DNA from: Paulownia fortunei
Taxonomy: Eukaryota > Streptophyta > Magnoliopsida > Lamiales > Paulowniaceae
DNA: 64,000 nt
Assembly: GCA_019321725.1 (NCBI GenBank)
Contig: CM033107.1
Coordinates: forward strand, 15,677,445-15,741,444
Direction of reading: 5' to 3'
The notes under the pieces are model-generated. The model saw nothing but the letters and a program-made list of their open reading frames with translations. It searched no databases and was not told the DNA's origin. The position numbers were made by a program, and so were the translations under genes. This document shows positions 23,745-35,650 of the stretch, one piece after another; the stretch's first letter is position 1, and the number at the start of each line of letters is the position of its first letter.

Positions 23745-24085
23745 TTTACTCATACTTATTCAATTGGAAGTCTTGGTCCAATTCAAAAATTCGGTTTCAC
23801 AATTTCATAATCCAACTTTGTAATTTATAAGTGACTCGTTATTACAAATCATGAGAATACATATTTTTTTCTCAAATTTCTCATTGAGAGGTACATACTT
23901 TTCTGAAAATATTAGGCTCGAAATTACTGGAAGAATTTCTTATGTTAGAAGAAGACGTTCTTTTTTTGACAATTCTGTATATTTTTTTTTTGTTCTATCT
24001 AAGAATTTCTTGTATGCCATCTATTTAATTCATTTTTATGTTTTGAATCCATTACAAAATCTATTTTTTTTGTAGATTTGTTAGC
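23745..24085. other. Unexplained insert in the copia leader, possibly organelle-derived
   Basis: Sister leaders run directly from the sequence matching 24090 to that matching 23740, so about 340 bases are extra here. On the plus strand an open frame of about 74 codons (23851-24075) reads basic and aromatic-rich, including ISYVRRRRSFFDNSVYF. On the minus strand the phrase TTGGACCAAGACTTCCAATT looks familiar to me from plastid DNA. I cannot name the source gene, and no terminal repeats or target duplication are visible. A plastid insert (NUPT) is a guess. Confidence 0.3.
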
Positions 24086-24284
24086 TCAATGATTTGATTA
24101 GACCATACATGCCTATTAACATATCTCATGACTTTGTAAAAGCATGTAAATTTACCATCCATTAAAAATTGTAACTTCACAACCTGAGATAAAATATTGA
24201 TTTTTTTAATAAATTTAAAATTAACAATTTAGTGAAAAATTCTGAGAAATCAAATTTTGCAAACTGACATGATAGGGTTCTCCA

Positions 24285-24405
24285 ATAGCCCCATACATGG
24301 CAGCATGAGCTATCGGCATGCACAGCCAATATGCGCACAAATAGCAGTAGCATACACGACCAGTGCGCGAGAGCATGCTACTGCACGCTATCGTGCCGTG
24401 CTTGT
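24285..24405 (-). other. GC-rich variable leader block
   Basis: In otherwise AT-rich DNA this stretch is rich in GCGC, GCATGC and TGCTACTGC words that can fold back on each other. Blocks at the same leader position in two sister elements (28788-28885 and 59140-59200) are also GC-rich but hardly align. All three end in a short CATG-containing boundary followed by a TTGCAAAAT-like stretch. Packaging or dimerisation is only a guess. Confidence 0.5.
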
Positions 24406-24564
24406 AGATTTGTCAATTGAATCAAATTCAATTGCACATGTTTATTTAACAATTAAATATGTTGCAAAATTATTTTATCCCAATAAGAAATACAATTTTC
24501 AATCAAAATTTTAACAATTAAATCCCTAGGCATAAATAGAATCCAATTGGAATTGCATAAACCA

Positions 24565-24578
24565 TGGCTCTGATACCA
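24565..24578 (-). other. Primer binding site of the minus-strand copia element
   Basis: The minus strand reads TGGTATCAGAGCCA, one base after the LTR end at 24580, complementary to initiator tRNA-Met. It fixes the LTR at 24580-26698 as the 5' LTR. Confidence 0.92.
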
Positions 24579-24579
24579 A

Positions 24580-26698
24580 TGTTGGTTCACTTGATCACGG
24601 GGTATGCATAGTAAAAAATTAACTAAAATTAGAAATTTTAAAATAGACATGTCACAATAATTATAGTGTAAGGTTTAAAATAAACTTTAACGCACTCTGG
24701 TTGTTGTAAGGTTTGAAGCAATCGATTGCAAGTCCTTTCTAAATCCAGTTCATAGGGATCCATGCGTCTCTCCTCTAAAGTAGTCTACACCTTAACCAGA
24801 AACACGAAATTCAAATTCTACTAGCAATCTAAATTCTTTTAATAATCTAGTTTTGGAATGTGTTTTGTGAGTATTAATTCTTAATATAAACTTGTGATAT
24901 AAGAATTGAATACTTTCAAGAAAGATGCAATTTTGTTGGAGTAAAGATGAAGAGGAGAAAAATAATTTTTCTCTCCCTTTTTTGTTGTTGATGGTCGAAA
25001 AATATGAGGGAATCTACCTCAAATTTTTGGCCCCCTATATTTATATGTTGTGGCCAAAAAATTTAATAATCCAACTCTTGGATTTTCAGCCACTCCTCTC
25101 ATTGGTTGGAGGATTTTTGGTTGATTTTAAATTCTCCCCAAAATCTCTAACTATATCTCTTGTATATTGCAAAGATACGTAGAGATATTCCTATCTAATG
25201 CAATTAGATATTTCTATCAAATTTTTAAGACTCCATCTTTTTCCAACTCTTGTGGGTCTATCCTAATGGGCCTCTTTAAATTGGATTTGGACTTAAAATA
25301 AATTCCACAATTAATCCAATTAATTATTTAAGCTCAAATCCAATTAATTAATTCCATCTAACCCACCTAATCAAATTAGGCCCACTTAAATAATTTAATT
25401 ATTCAATTGAGTAATTTAATTTAATAATTAAATTAATTTATGGTCCACATAATTAATTAATCCAATCAAATAATTGCTCCACTCCAATTAGGATTCCTAA
25501 TCTAATTGGTTCTAATTAAGTAATTTAATTATTTAATTAAATAATTACTTCAACTTTTTAAATTAATTTAAGCCCCAATTAATTAATCTTTTTTATTTAA
25601 TTCGACCAATGATTGGATCAATTCCTAAGTTAGAAATATCTCATCCTAAATTGTATGTGACCCTTTAGGTTCACAACTAAGATAGCAGTGAGCTTACAAC
25701 ATTTGTAACTTATGAATAATAATTATTCCAATTAACTAATCCGCTTGGAATTAACTCCTTAATTCCAAAAACCTCACAAGTTATGGGAAACACCTAGCAA
25801 GTGTATCATAACAGCCTAGTCTTAGGTGAATTAGCGAGTGAACCTATTGCAATTATGAGCACCACACACGTAAAGTCATTCTATCATTTTATCTCTCGAT
25901 TGAGTCTAAGGGCATGGATTATAAGCCGAAATCCTAATTGACTCATTAACTATGATTTTATTTCAAGTTGCAATGACTCATGATGAATCATTAGAAAACT
26001 CCGTCTAGCATTCATCCCACCTTGGCCAAGAACTTCTGAGTCATAAACTTTGAAAACATAGAAGATTCACTTGTTCTGCCAGACAAGTGATAGATCATTT
26101 GTTAGCTACTCATTAACTTCCATGCATATCAATGCAATATCCAACATACTCTCTTTGTGATTGTCAGGCAATCATAAAATACATCAAAATGGAATACCAC
26201 ATGCACAAAGCTACCATGATGCCTTAAGTCCAAGGACAAATCATATACTATCGTAACATAGAAATTCTTATTTCGATAGACAAAGTTTCTAACTAAGAAT
26301 TTCCAGTGAGTCTGTTCAGTGTAGTTGTTCTCTAATAAACACCCGCATATATGCACTATCATCACTACGCCAATGTCTATGGAGCAAGACATCCTTCTGA
26401 AATGAGCATACATCGTTTGTGTGAGTCTACTAGGCTATTCAATGTCCCATCTCAAAAAGCCTCGACTCGGAACTAATTTAAGATGAAAGCTATAGAGTCA
26501 TATTCCATGATCACCATCAAATGTGCGACCATACCCCATAGCTAAGTTTGGTATAGGGACTTTATCTAATTACTATACGCAATTAAAGATAAAGAAAATT
26601 GCCTACTTTATTAATATGATTTGAAAATAATTATTTTTACAAATATAAGAGTATAAAAGACCCCAAATATAATTAGCACATCGGGCACTACCCTAACA
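24580..26698 (-). mobile_element. 5' LTR of the minus-strand Copia-L element
   Basis: The LTR is 2,119 bp, starting TGTTAGGGTAGTGCCC at 26698 and ending ATCAAGTGAACCAACA at 24580 on the minus strand. It is collinear with the solo LTR 19806-21927 but clearly diverged. It holds a TTAATTAA-rich tract at 25310-25600. The matching 3' LTR is absent, so no insertion date can be taken. Confidence 0.9.
25035..25045 (-). promoter_or_regulatory. Probable TATA box of the 5' Copia-L LTR
   Basis: The minus strand reads TATAAATATAG about 460 bases before the LTR 3' end, at the same relative place as in the sister LTRs. No further promoter evidence is visible. Confidence 0.45.
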
Positions 26699-27290
26699 CG
26701 ATCATGTCCCATAGCCATAAATGAGGAGATAAAAAATTACCAAGAGTAGGGCTCTTCAAATTTTTGTCCCCTATAAATACATGCTGGCCGAAAATTTAAG
26801 GGTGAATTACCATCCCTACAATTTTCGGCCATATACAAATTAAGAGAAGAAAATTATTTTTTTCATTCATCATTTTTCTCCAAAATTTCCATCTTTAAGT
26901 GATAATTCTTTTATCATAAGTTGATAATAGGAATTAATATTTTCTATACACACTCCATCATCTAGATTAGAAAAGAAATCAGAATTGCTAGTGAAATTCT
27001 GATTTTGTGTTCTTGCTCAAAGTGTGGACACTTTAGAGGGAAGACATTTGGATCCCTGTGAACCAAATTCTGAAAAGGGGCTAGCAATTGATTGCTTAAT
27101 ACCCTACAACAATCGAAGTGCATAGAGAGGTATAAATCAATACTTTTATTATTTTATTACAACCATTAGAAATTATGAGATCATTAGAAATCACATTAGA
27201 ACTGGGGTATTACTATAATTGTTATGGTTTAGTATTTTTTAAAAATTTAATTTTCCCTGGCGCATATCACAGGATCACGCAAACCCAACA
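26699..27290 (+). mobile_element. Copia-L LTR fragment, TATA to 3' end
   Basis: A plus-oriented 3' portion of a Copia-L LTR ends CGCAAACCCAACA at 27290. It includes CTATAAATA at 26771-26779 and GGCCGAAAATTT-type text near the usual transcription start. The U3 part is missing; the fragment abuts the opposite-facing LTR at 26698. Bases 27291-27297 (GTGTTCT) separate it from the next LTR start. Confidence 0.75.
26771..26779 (+). promoter_or_regulatory. Probable TATA box in the Copia-L LTR fragment
   Basis: CTATAAATA lies about 515 bases before the LTR end, in line with the sister LTRs. Its upstream U3 has been lost. Confidence 0.4.
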
Positions 27291-27297
27291 GTGTTCT

Positions 27298-28785
27298 TGT
27301 TAGAGTATTGCCTGGTGTACCAATTTGATTGTGCATCCTTTATACTCTTGTATTTATAAAAATAATCTCTTTCAAATCATATTAATAAAAATGAAAATTT
27401 CTTTATCTTTTATGGCTTCTTGTAAATAGATAAAGTCACTAGACTAAATTTAGCTACGGGACATGGTCACACATTTGATGGTGATCAGGGAATATGCCTT
27501 TATGACTTTGGTCTTAAATTAGTTTTGAGTCAAGGATTTTTTGAGAAGGGACATCGAATAGCCCAATAGATTTGTGCATACGATGCATGCTTGCATGAGG
27601 AGGATGTCTCACTCTATGGACATTGGCGTAGTGACGCTAGTGCATGTATTCGGGTGCTTATTAGGGAACAAATACACTGAACAAGCCCACTGAAATTTCT
27701 TAATTGGAAACTTGTTTGTCGAAATAAGAAATTTCATGTTATGATAGTACATGATTAGTCTTTTGACTTAAGACACCATGGTAGCCTTATGCATGTCATG
27801 TTTCACTTTGATGTATCTTCTAATTACCTAACAATCATAAAGGGGATACATTGGATGTTGCATTGATATGTATGGTAGTTAACGAGTGGTCAACAAAGGA
27901 TCCGCCACTTGTGTGGTAGCATAAGTGAATCTTCTATGTTTTTATAATTCATGACTCAAAAGTCCTTGGCCAAGGTAGGATGAATGTTAGATGGAGGTTT
28001 TCCAATGATTCATCATAAGTCATTGAAACTTGAAATGAAATCATAGTTATTGAACAATTAGGGTTTTAACTATTGATCTATGCCCAAGATTCAATCAGGA
28101 GATTAGTTGACGGAAAGACCTTACGTGTACGATACTCGTAATTGAAATGGGTTCACTCGCTATTTTACCTAAGTCTAGGTAGTCCTGATACACTTGTTAG
28201 GTGTTTTCCATGACTTGTGAGGTTCTTAAAATTAAGGAGTTAATTTCAAACGGACTAAGTAATTTGATTAATTAATCAGAATAATTATTATTCATAAGTT
28301 GCAAATATTGCAAGCCCACTACTAGTTAGTTGTGAACCTAAAGGGTCACACACAATTTTGGATGGAACATTTCTAATTTAAGAATTGATCCAAAGGGTTG
28401 GATCCAATTAATTAATAGAGAATAATTAATTGAGGGCTTAAATTAATTTAAGGAGTTGAATTAATTATTTAATTGGACCTAATAAGATTAAGGAGCCCAA
28501 TTGGAGTGAAATAATTATTTAATTGGATCAAATTAATTGTGTAGTCCATAAATTAATTTAATTTACTTTTTTAAATAATTAGATTATTTAATTGGATCTA
28601 ATTTGATTAGATGAGCTAGATGGAATTAATTAATTTGGGTAAGATAATTAATTGGATTTATTGTAGGATTTATTTTTAAGTCCAAACCCAATTCACTAAG
28701 GCCTATTAGGAAAGGCCATGAAAAAGGATGGAAAGTCAAGAGTTTGGAATTGTTAGGTAATCTTGAATATCTTTGGAATTCGTCG
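27298..28785 (+). mobile_element. Copia-L 5' LTR, U3 part (3' end deleted)
   Basis: It starts TGTTAGAGTATTGCCTGG at 27298 and follows the sister LTRs through the TTAATTAA-rich tract (about 28395-28640) to about 28785. There, in AATATCTTTGGAATTC, it jumps straight into the GC-rich leader block. The LTR 3' end and the primer site are missing, a deletion of several hundred bases. Confidence 0.8.
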
Positions 28786-29943
28786 GGTGCTCGCGCGCAC
28801 AGTAGTGTGCTCCCGCTGGGTGCCAGTTGGGCGCCCGTCGGTGCCGGCGCGCGCTAGGCATGCACACTGGCTGTGCGCGCTGTCATGTTGAATTGCAAAA
28901 TATGATTTTTTTGATTTTATAATTAAAATATTTAATTTAAAATTTTAAAAAGGGTTTTTTCTTGAAAAATCAAGATTTTATCCCAAGTCATGAAATTACA
29001 ATTTAAAAGGATGGTAAATTTACATGCTTTAATAAATTCATGTGATGTATTTATTAGTATATATGGGATGATCATGGAGCCATTTGGACCAATGTGATTG
29101 GATTTATTTATCTTTGGGTTTTTGAAATAGGGTCTGTGAGTCTTTTATTCATTTATTGTACGTACTTTACATTTTGAATGAGAGTAGAATAGGATCAGGT
29201 TTTTCTTTTTTTTTTGGTGGACAAATAAAAAGGACCAACACGAAGAATAAAGAGAACCCATGAATGTATGGGATATATTCATGTAATAGAAAGTAGTTTC
29301 TATTTCCATTTTATTACCCTTAAATTGACCTAGATCCACTTTTGGCTCAAATGGATCGCATAGGAATGACCCATGATCATCAAGATCATGTATATATTAG
29401 ATGCATACGTAGGGTTTATTTAATTAATTTTCTTGTCAATTTATTAAATAAATCAAGATTAAAATTGGCGAGGTCTTGGTTAACATAAATGCCCCACTTG
29501 AACTAAAAATCAAGTAAAGGAATTTTTGAATTTTGATTTCAAGCAAATATGGATAAAATTGGGTAAGACCTAATAATTCATGCCTACCATCAAAAGTAGT
29601 TGACATGACGATTTTATCTTACTTTGTCATTGGCCATAAGTCGTGAAATGACTCGGTAATGGAAAGATGTGATCTATACTAAGCATGGTGATGCCCATAA
29701 GATGGACCCGTCTCTACGTTGGTTATGAGTCGTGGAATGTTTTGAGCCTCCATCTACATGGAGGTTTGATGGGTCTTGCTTGACACTTAGTACCATATGG
29801 GCTCATAAAATTGGGGTATATGGGAATGAGGTAAAATAGATTGAGGGTTGTATGGACATACAATTGTTAAAAGTTAACTATCTTTTAATATGTTTTATGG
29901 GCTTTTAAAATTAGGGCATACGACATATTGACTGGGCCTCAAG
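28786..29943 (+). other. Copia-L leader region (plus-strand element)
   Basis: It opens with a very GC-rich block (28788-28885, many GCGCGC and GGGCGCCCG words), then AT-rich text matching the leader at 22772-24250 in reverse. It is non-coding. It ends at the duplication TCAAG (29939-29943), where a solo LTR-2 is inserted, and resumes at 32530. Confidence 0.75.
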
Positions 29944-32529
29944 TGTGATACCCGAACCTCTCACAACTCGCTTGGTCAATGTGATTCATGCATTACATGC
30001 TACTTATATGATAATTTGCATTAACATTTACATGACATCTTATATAGCATTCTTAATCGTTAGACCTCTAATGTTATGACATGATATAAGTGGTTGAGAT
30101 CTTATAACCTAATTAAGAAATTCTGTATTTAAATAAGAAAAAGAATAGATTGGTCGATATATTAGATATTCATAGGTTATATGTTATAATTTTGGAAGTG
30201 TTAAAGGTGTTACTAGTAAGTTTATATGATTTGATTTAATTAGATCGAGGTGTTTTAAAAGTATACATCCATGAAGTAACATACTTGGGATATTGAACAT
30301 GATATAATGTGATTTAAGTGTCATAATACAAGGTCCATATGTGGATATGATTTTAGAAATGCAAACTAGACAATCATTTAAGAATCGGATGTCAATCGGT
30401 TTGGAGATCGAATGAACGAACATAGGAATTACCTATGGGAATGAATGGTGACTAAGATAGGTTGCAACCAAATAAGAATATGTGAGACACACCAGATTAG
30501 GGCTGCTAGACAAGGGAGAAAATCAGATTATACCATTACATGTCACCTCAAGCTTTGCCACCTCATGCTTAATTATTAAGCTTAAGCTAACATCTCAAGC
30601 TAACACCTCAAACCCTTCACCCTTAGGCCATGACCAGACCTTCATTTCAGCCATTTTCATCTTCCAAACACACACCTTAAGGTATCCAAGTGCTCCAAAT
30701 TGATTCCAATTTGAAATAAAAGCAAGAAAAACAAAGGAGAAGTGATTACCATCAAGTTTAAGCTCAAAATCTGCATAGGTAACACTTATCTATGGATTTG
30801 CCTTTGGTTTTCAGATTATTCTGAATGGTTTTATTGTTTACTAAGCTTTAAATATCTCTTATAAAAGTGTTAGGAAGTTTTTAATTAGACTTTGGTGCAC
30901 AAAGAAAAGGTTTTTGATGACAAACACTTAATAGAAAATACTTGTGGCAGATACTACCACCTTACTATTTTCTTGTGTTTTAGGTTTCAAAAGTATATGG
31001 TATGTTGAATAAAACCTTTAATTATCATCCTATACATGTTTATATATGGTTTAAGAGTATTGGAATAAATTTTCATCAGTTAGAAATTGAAATAGGGCAT
31101 GATATTGATGAGATGCTCAAAACTGTCACCATCGAATTTCAAATTCTGTCCTATGTGAAATGGACTCATATTACAGTATTAAATCCATTATTTTTGGCAA
31201 GGACATGACCTGGTTGTCTCTTTTTATATGTTATATAAGTGTGGTGAAAATTTTAGAGTGATGGAATATACTTAAGGGTGCCAAAACCATTAATGTCATG
31301 AAGTGCGTAAAACTGTCACGGTAGGAAAAATCTGTTTCAGTATGATGTGAAAGGAGCTGAACTTGGGAAGCTATATCCATGAGTTTTATCCATTCTATGA
31401 CTTGGTTACATTTTTTTTTATGTTAGATAAGTGTGATAAAAATTGTGGAGTGAATGAATATGTCTAAGGGTGTCAAAATCATCATGCAAATTAATGTGGC
31501 AGTAAGAAAATGAGAAGTGGTGAATCTGTCCCATTTGGTTCATTAACATGTTCCAGCATAGATGTGGTGGATTTGATCCCTAACATTTAGGGAAATGTTG
31601 TAAGAGTTATAATACATCAATTAAGTGAGGTTAGTATACATTTAAGATGTGGAACAAAGGTACGTAGAAGGTTGTATTCGGTTATAGTTTCTAAGTGGTA
31701 AGCTTGTTTAGTTAAATTGAGATTCAAGATCTTTATACTACATTAGGTATAATGAACTTGTTAATTGAGGATGGTGATTGATATCTTGTATTTTTATAGA
31801 TTGTTTCACATCTAGGGTTGGGGAGTAATACTTAAGAAATCTAGAAGTAAGCATGAGATAGTAGTATTGGTCAGGGGCCCAAGAAAGAAATAATTTTGAG
31901 AGAAATGTTTTGATGTATGGAATTGCATTGTGGGCATAGCATTTTGAGATGCATGACTTGATATTGTGGATTATTTTTTGACATGCATAATCTTTACTTG
32001 CTGAGCGTTAGCTCATATAGTTTATGCATTGTAGGTGAGTCTGGTGATACTTGATACCATGGACTTACTGGGCAAGCTGTTGGAGTTCCTATAGGTTCTG
32101 AGGATCAGTGTACATGGATGATGACCTGTTGGGTTGTGTTGCGGGCATATTCTAATTTTTACATTCATTATTATTATGTAAATTGCTGACTATATATAAA
32201 GGATTACAAGATGCAAAATGTCCTTACTTCTTCCGAATGTAAAGGCTATTATTTTTATTTTTGAGTCTCTCGTATTATAACTTTGGGATGTCGTGTCCTA
32301 TATAACTCTTGAAATTTGATAGTAAATCAGCCTGAGAATAGCGTGACTGTAATGGGTGTTGCGGTTTTATATAAATGGTGATTTTTCTATATAAAGAGTT
32401 ATATGTGTGAAAATACTATTTTTCAAAGTGTTACATTTGACAAAAGTAAATATATATATACACACATATGCTACATTGTCAAAATTATTATTATACCAAT
32501 ATCTATATTTAGTGTTTGGGGGTGTTACA
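29944..32529 (+). mobile_element. Solo LTR-2 with perfect target duplication
   Basis: The LTR is 2,586 bp, TGTGATACCCGAACC at 29944 to GGGGGTGTTACA at 32529, flanked by TCAAG (29939-29943 and 32530-32534). It is collinear with the LTRs of the complete element, in opposite orientation. It lacks most of the 440-bp segment present in the LTR 4477-7339, with different break points. Copia leader text continues on both sides, so it is a later insertion reduced to a solo LTR. Confidence 0.93.
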
Positions 32530-32689
32530 TCAAGCCCACTAGGAAATAAGATTTCCCAAATTATTAGGGGTGGTGGAATTTAAATGAAATAGTGGGAGAC
32601 ATTTATTACTTAAGACCTTGTTATAAATGAATAAGATTTTGAAAGTATGCTAATTTTCTGCCTCATTTATATTTGTAGATTGTCTATAA
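32530..32689 (+). other. Copia-L leader, distal part
   Basis: Leader text resumes after TCAAG and runs to the gag ATG. It contains AGCCCACTAGGAAAT and the GAGACATTTAT block shared with 60350-60470. It is non-coding. Confidence 0.7.
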
Positions 32690-33229
32690 ATGGTTAAAAA
32701 TCCACTTGTATCAATTCTGGAAGCTAATAAATTAACTGGTCCCAACTATGTCAATTGATTGAGGAACCTTCAGATTATTCTACAATCCGAAAAGATAGAT
32801 TACATACTTGATGCGATCCCACCATCCGCCACGCTGGGAGACACCAGTGAGGAGGAGCTTGCGGGTTATCACAAGCTGGTTGATGATGATCTACAAGTGC
32901 GATGCTATATGATGGCATCGATGTCAAATGAGTTGCAGAGGCACATGCGCATGTGCATAATATCTATGTTAACTTACAAGAGTTATATGATGAACATACT
33001 AGGCAGGTGAGATATCAGATCTCAAAAAAGCTTTTCAACACCCGTATGATGGAGGGCTCTTCAGTCCATGATCATGGATTGAAGATGACAGGCCTCATTG
33101 AAAGGCTCGAGTTACTTGGATTCGTTATGAATAACGAGCTCTATTTGGATCTCATCCTACAGTCTTTACCTCCATCGTTTGAATGTTCGTTGTCAACTTC
33201 AACATGCATAAAATAGAAACTAGCTTTGC
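32690..33229 (+). pseudogene. Copia gag N-terminal remnant
   Basis: The ATG at 32690 begins MVKNPLVSI. Conserved gag text follows: LRNLQIILQSEKIDYILDA, EEELAGYHKLVDDDLQVRCY, MMASMSNELQRH, then after a frameshift near 32950 LQELYDEHTRQVRYQIS, SSVHDHGLKMTGLIERLELL, LILQSLPPSFE. An in-frame TGA follows YVN near 32759. The text stops at about 33229, after the block that reads HKMETS in other copies, where an Athila-like LTR begins. The zinc knuckle and pol are missing. Confidence 0.87.
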
Positions 33230-33918
33230 TGAGTATTCTAGAGGATAATGTAATATTATTTGATCTTATGTTTTGAATTCCAATCATTATTAGTTCAAGT
33301 TATTGATCTTTCTTGTTTAGTATTGCATCTTGATTATTTGGCCATTAATTGAGATTGTTGATGTATGAGATTTGATACTCGAGAGAGAAAAGATTATACA
33401 TGATCATAAGGGTAACATAACCTAGGAATCATAGAGTTGAAAAACTTATGAAACCTTTGAAGTTTTGAAGAAGAATTCATTGAACTTTTGTAGAGTTTTA
33501 TTCTTAAGTTTTTATAGAGATATTAAAATTCATGTTAGAACTTATAGTCAATTCGATACTCGAGAGAGGGAATTGATGAGCTTAGGAATTATTAACTTAC
33601 TTGTGTTGTTGACTTGAATTGGTATATTTTGGAAAGAAGAGCATAGATGATAATTAGGTGAGTCATTCCTCTTGAATTTCTTGCTCATAAGGTGTTTGTT
33701 GAATTGCTTCTAAAAACTCCATTCTTGTCTTTGCATTTTTATCTTACTTTACTTTGTTTACCAATCATCACTTGATTTTCTAGATAAAATTAGTACTATT
33801 TAAACTATGGTACTTAATGTAATTTTTTATTACAATCCTTGTGGATATGATACTCAACTCATCGTTGTATTAAAACTTAAAACCGTGCACTTGCGGTTTG
33901 CAAAATATATCATGAACA
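33230..33918 (+). mobile_element. Athila-like 5' LTR, 3' part
   Basis: The LTR end ATCATGAACA at 33918 is followed by a tRNA-Asp-type primer site. The segment has two copies of a GATACTCGAGAGAG phrase (about 33375 and 33558), typical in style of Athila/Calypso LTRs. The left part is missing; it abuts copia gag at about 33229. No matching 3' LTR was found downstream. Confidence 0.7.
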
Positions 33919-33924
33919 AGTTTT

Positions 33925-33942
33925 TAGCGCCATTGTCGGGGA
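33925..33942 (+). other. Primer binding site, tRNA-Asp type
   Basis: The sequence TAGCGCCATTGTCGGGGA differs at three positions from the tRNA-Asp complement used by Athila elements. All three are G-to-A or C-to-T changes. It lies six bases after the LTR end. Confidence 0.8.
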
Positions 33943-34162
33943 TTGTTTTATCATAATGGCATTAATATTGTTATGACTTAGTCTTGATTTTAGTTTAGAT
34001 TATTTTTACTTTCTTCCTATATTTTGATGTTGTTTTACCTTGCATTGGATTATACGTATTTGTATGTGTAAGGTTAGGAGTCTTGACTTGGGTTATTTTG
34101 ATCCATAAATTGAGCGGACTCTTCGAGCTATTAGAGTACCAAAAAGAGTTGACAATCAAACC

Positions 34163-35650
34163 ATGGCAGATAACATCAACATTGCTAATATGAACGTCAA
34201 TCTTCCATTACAACAACCACCACCACAATGAGCTATTCAGGACTATTTTCAACCAACCATGAACCAAAACTACTCTGGGATAGCTCGACAACCTATCAAT
34301 TCCAATAATTTTGAACTTAAACCAGCTCTCATTAGCATGATGCAACAAAACCAATTTGGAGAAAGTGCGGTGGAGGATCCAAATGCGCACTTAGCTATGT
34401 TTTTTGAGATTGTGACACCATCAAAATGAATGGAGTGCCCGATGATGATGCCATTAGACTTTGCTTATTTCCATTCTCACTCCAGGACAAAGCTAGGCTA
34501 TGGTTACAATCTTTTGCACCATATAGCATACCGAGTTGGAATGACTTGATATAAAAATTTCTTACTAAGTACTTTCCACCAAGCAAGACACTTCAACTCA
34601 AGAGTGAGATAGCTCAATTCCGTCAACGAGATTTTGAGCCACTATATGAATCTTGGGAGAGGTTTAAAGATTTTCTAAGAAGGTGTCCTTATGAGGATTG
34701 GCAGCGTACAATACTTCTACAATGGTTTGAATGGGCAAACTTGAACTATAATAGATGCTGCCGCAGGTGGGACTTTGATGTCTAAGACTGCAAATAAAGC
34801 CCATATTTTGCTGGAGGAGATGGCTATCAATGGCCTTTTGAGAGGTCTTCCATTAAAAAGATTACCGGTGTTCTTGAGGTAGATTCATTTACATAATTAG
34901 TTGCACAAGTTTCCGCTCTTTCTAACCAAATTGTAGCTTGGACTTCTAATGGAGCTTCTCAAGGAATGGACTCTATGGCATCCACCAGCACTTCATTTAT
35001 GGAAACCAAAGGTAATGAGTAGGTAAACTTTGTCAATAATCATAATTTCAATTTCATGGGAAATCAACTACCTACTCACTACCATCCGGGCTTAGAAATC
35101 ATGAGAATTTTTCCTATACCAATAATCAAAATGTGCTTCAACCCCCACCGGGTTACAATAATCCAACACATCCGAACCCTCAAGTAGGTGAGAAAAAGGC
35201 ATCTTTTGAGGATTTGATCAGCACTTTCATTGGTGAGACAAGAGCCCGATTAAATAAGGATGAAGCAAAGATAGACAACATTGAGACTCAATTGGGGCTC
35301 AAGTTTAGGAGTTCAAATGAAATCAATGGAGACTCAAATTGGACAGCTTGCTACTGAAATTAATGCTAAAAAACATAAACGTAACTTTCCAAGTGATACA
35401 GAAATCAATCCAAGGGAGCATTGCAAAACTATCCAACTTCGAAGTGGAACCGAAATCAAAGGGCCAGAAATAAAAAGTTCTAAAGTTGATAAGCCAATTG
35501 GAAGCATTTCAAGTGAAAGTCCTATGGAGGAACAACCAAATGAAGAAAAAATGCAATCAAATGAACAAACAGGGGCTGAGAAGCTAAAATCTACTCCTAA
35601 CTTTCAAACTTCTAAATTTAATGTTCCTATTCCTTTTCCACAAAGATTTT
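34163..35650 (+). pseudogene. Athila-like gag
   Basis: The ATG at 34163 begins MADNINIANMNVN. The gag domain follows: SNNFELKPALISMMQQNQFG, EDPNAHLAMFFE, PDDDAIRLCLFPFSLQDKAR, LWLQSFAP, KFLTKYFPPSKT, EIAQFRQRDFEPLYESWERF. Stops appear early (TGA near 34229 and TAA near 34552), with frameshifts near 34400 and 34720. The C-terminal half (35133-35650) is open longer and reads a coiled, polar stretch with QLATEINAKKHK and TIQLRSGTEIKG, then PIPFPQRF just before the protease region. Its role would be the structural particle protein. Identification as Athila rests on the gag text, the tRNA-Asp primer and the protease style. Confidence 0.88.

Larger units (their letters stand above)
22772..24564 (-). 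other. Copia-L 5' leader region
   Basis: The non-coding leader runs between the primer site (24565-24578) and the gag ATG (22771). Large parts match the leaders at 28786-29943 plus 32530-32689 and at 58968-60544. It has no supported reading frame. It contains a GC-rich variable block at about 24285-24405 and an extra segment at about 23745-24085 that the sister leaders lack; both are listed separately. Confidence 0.7.
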
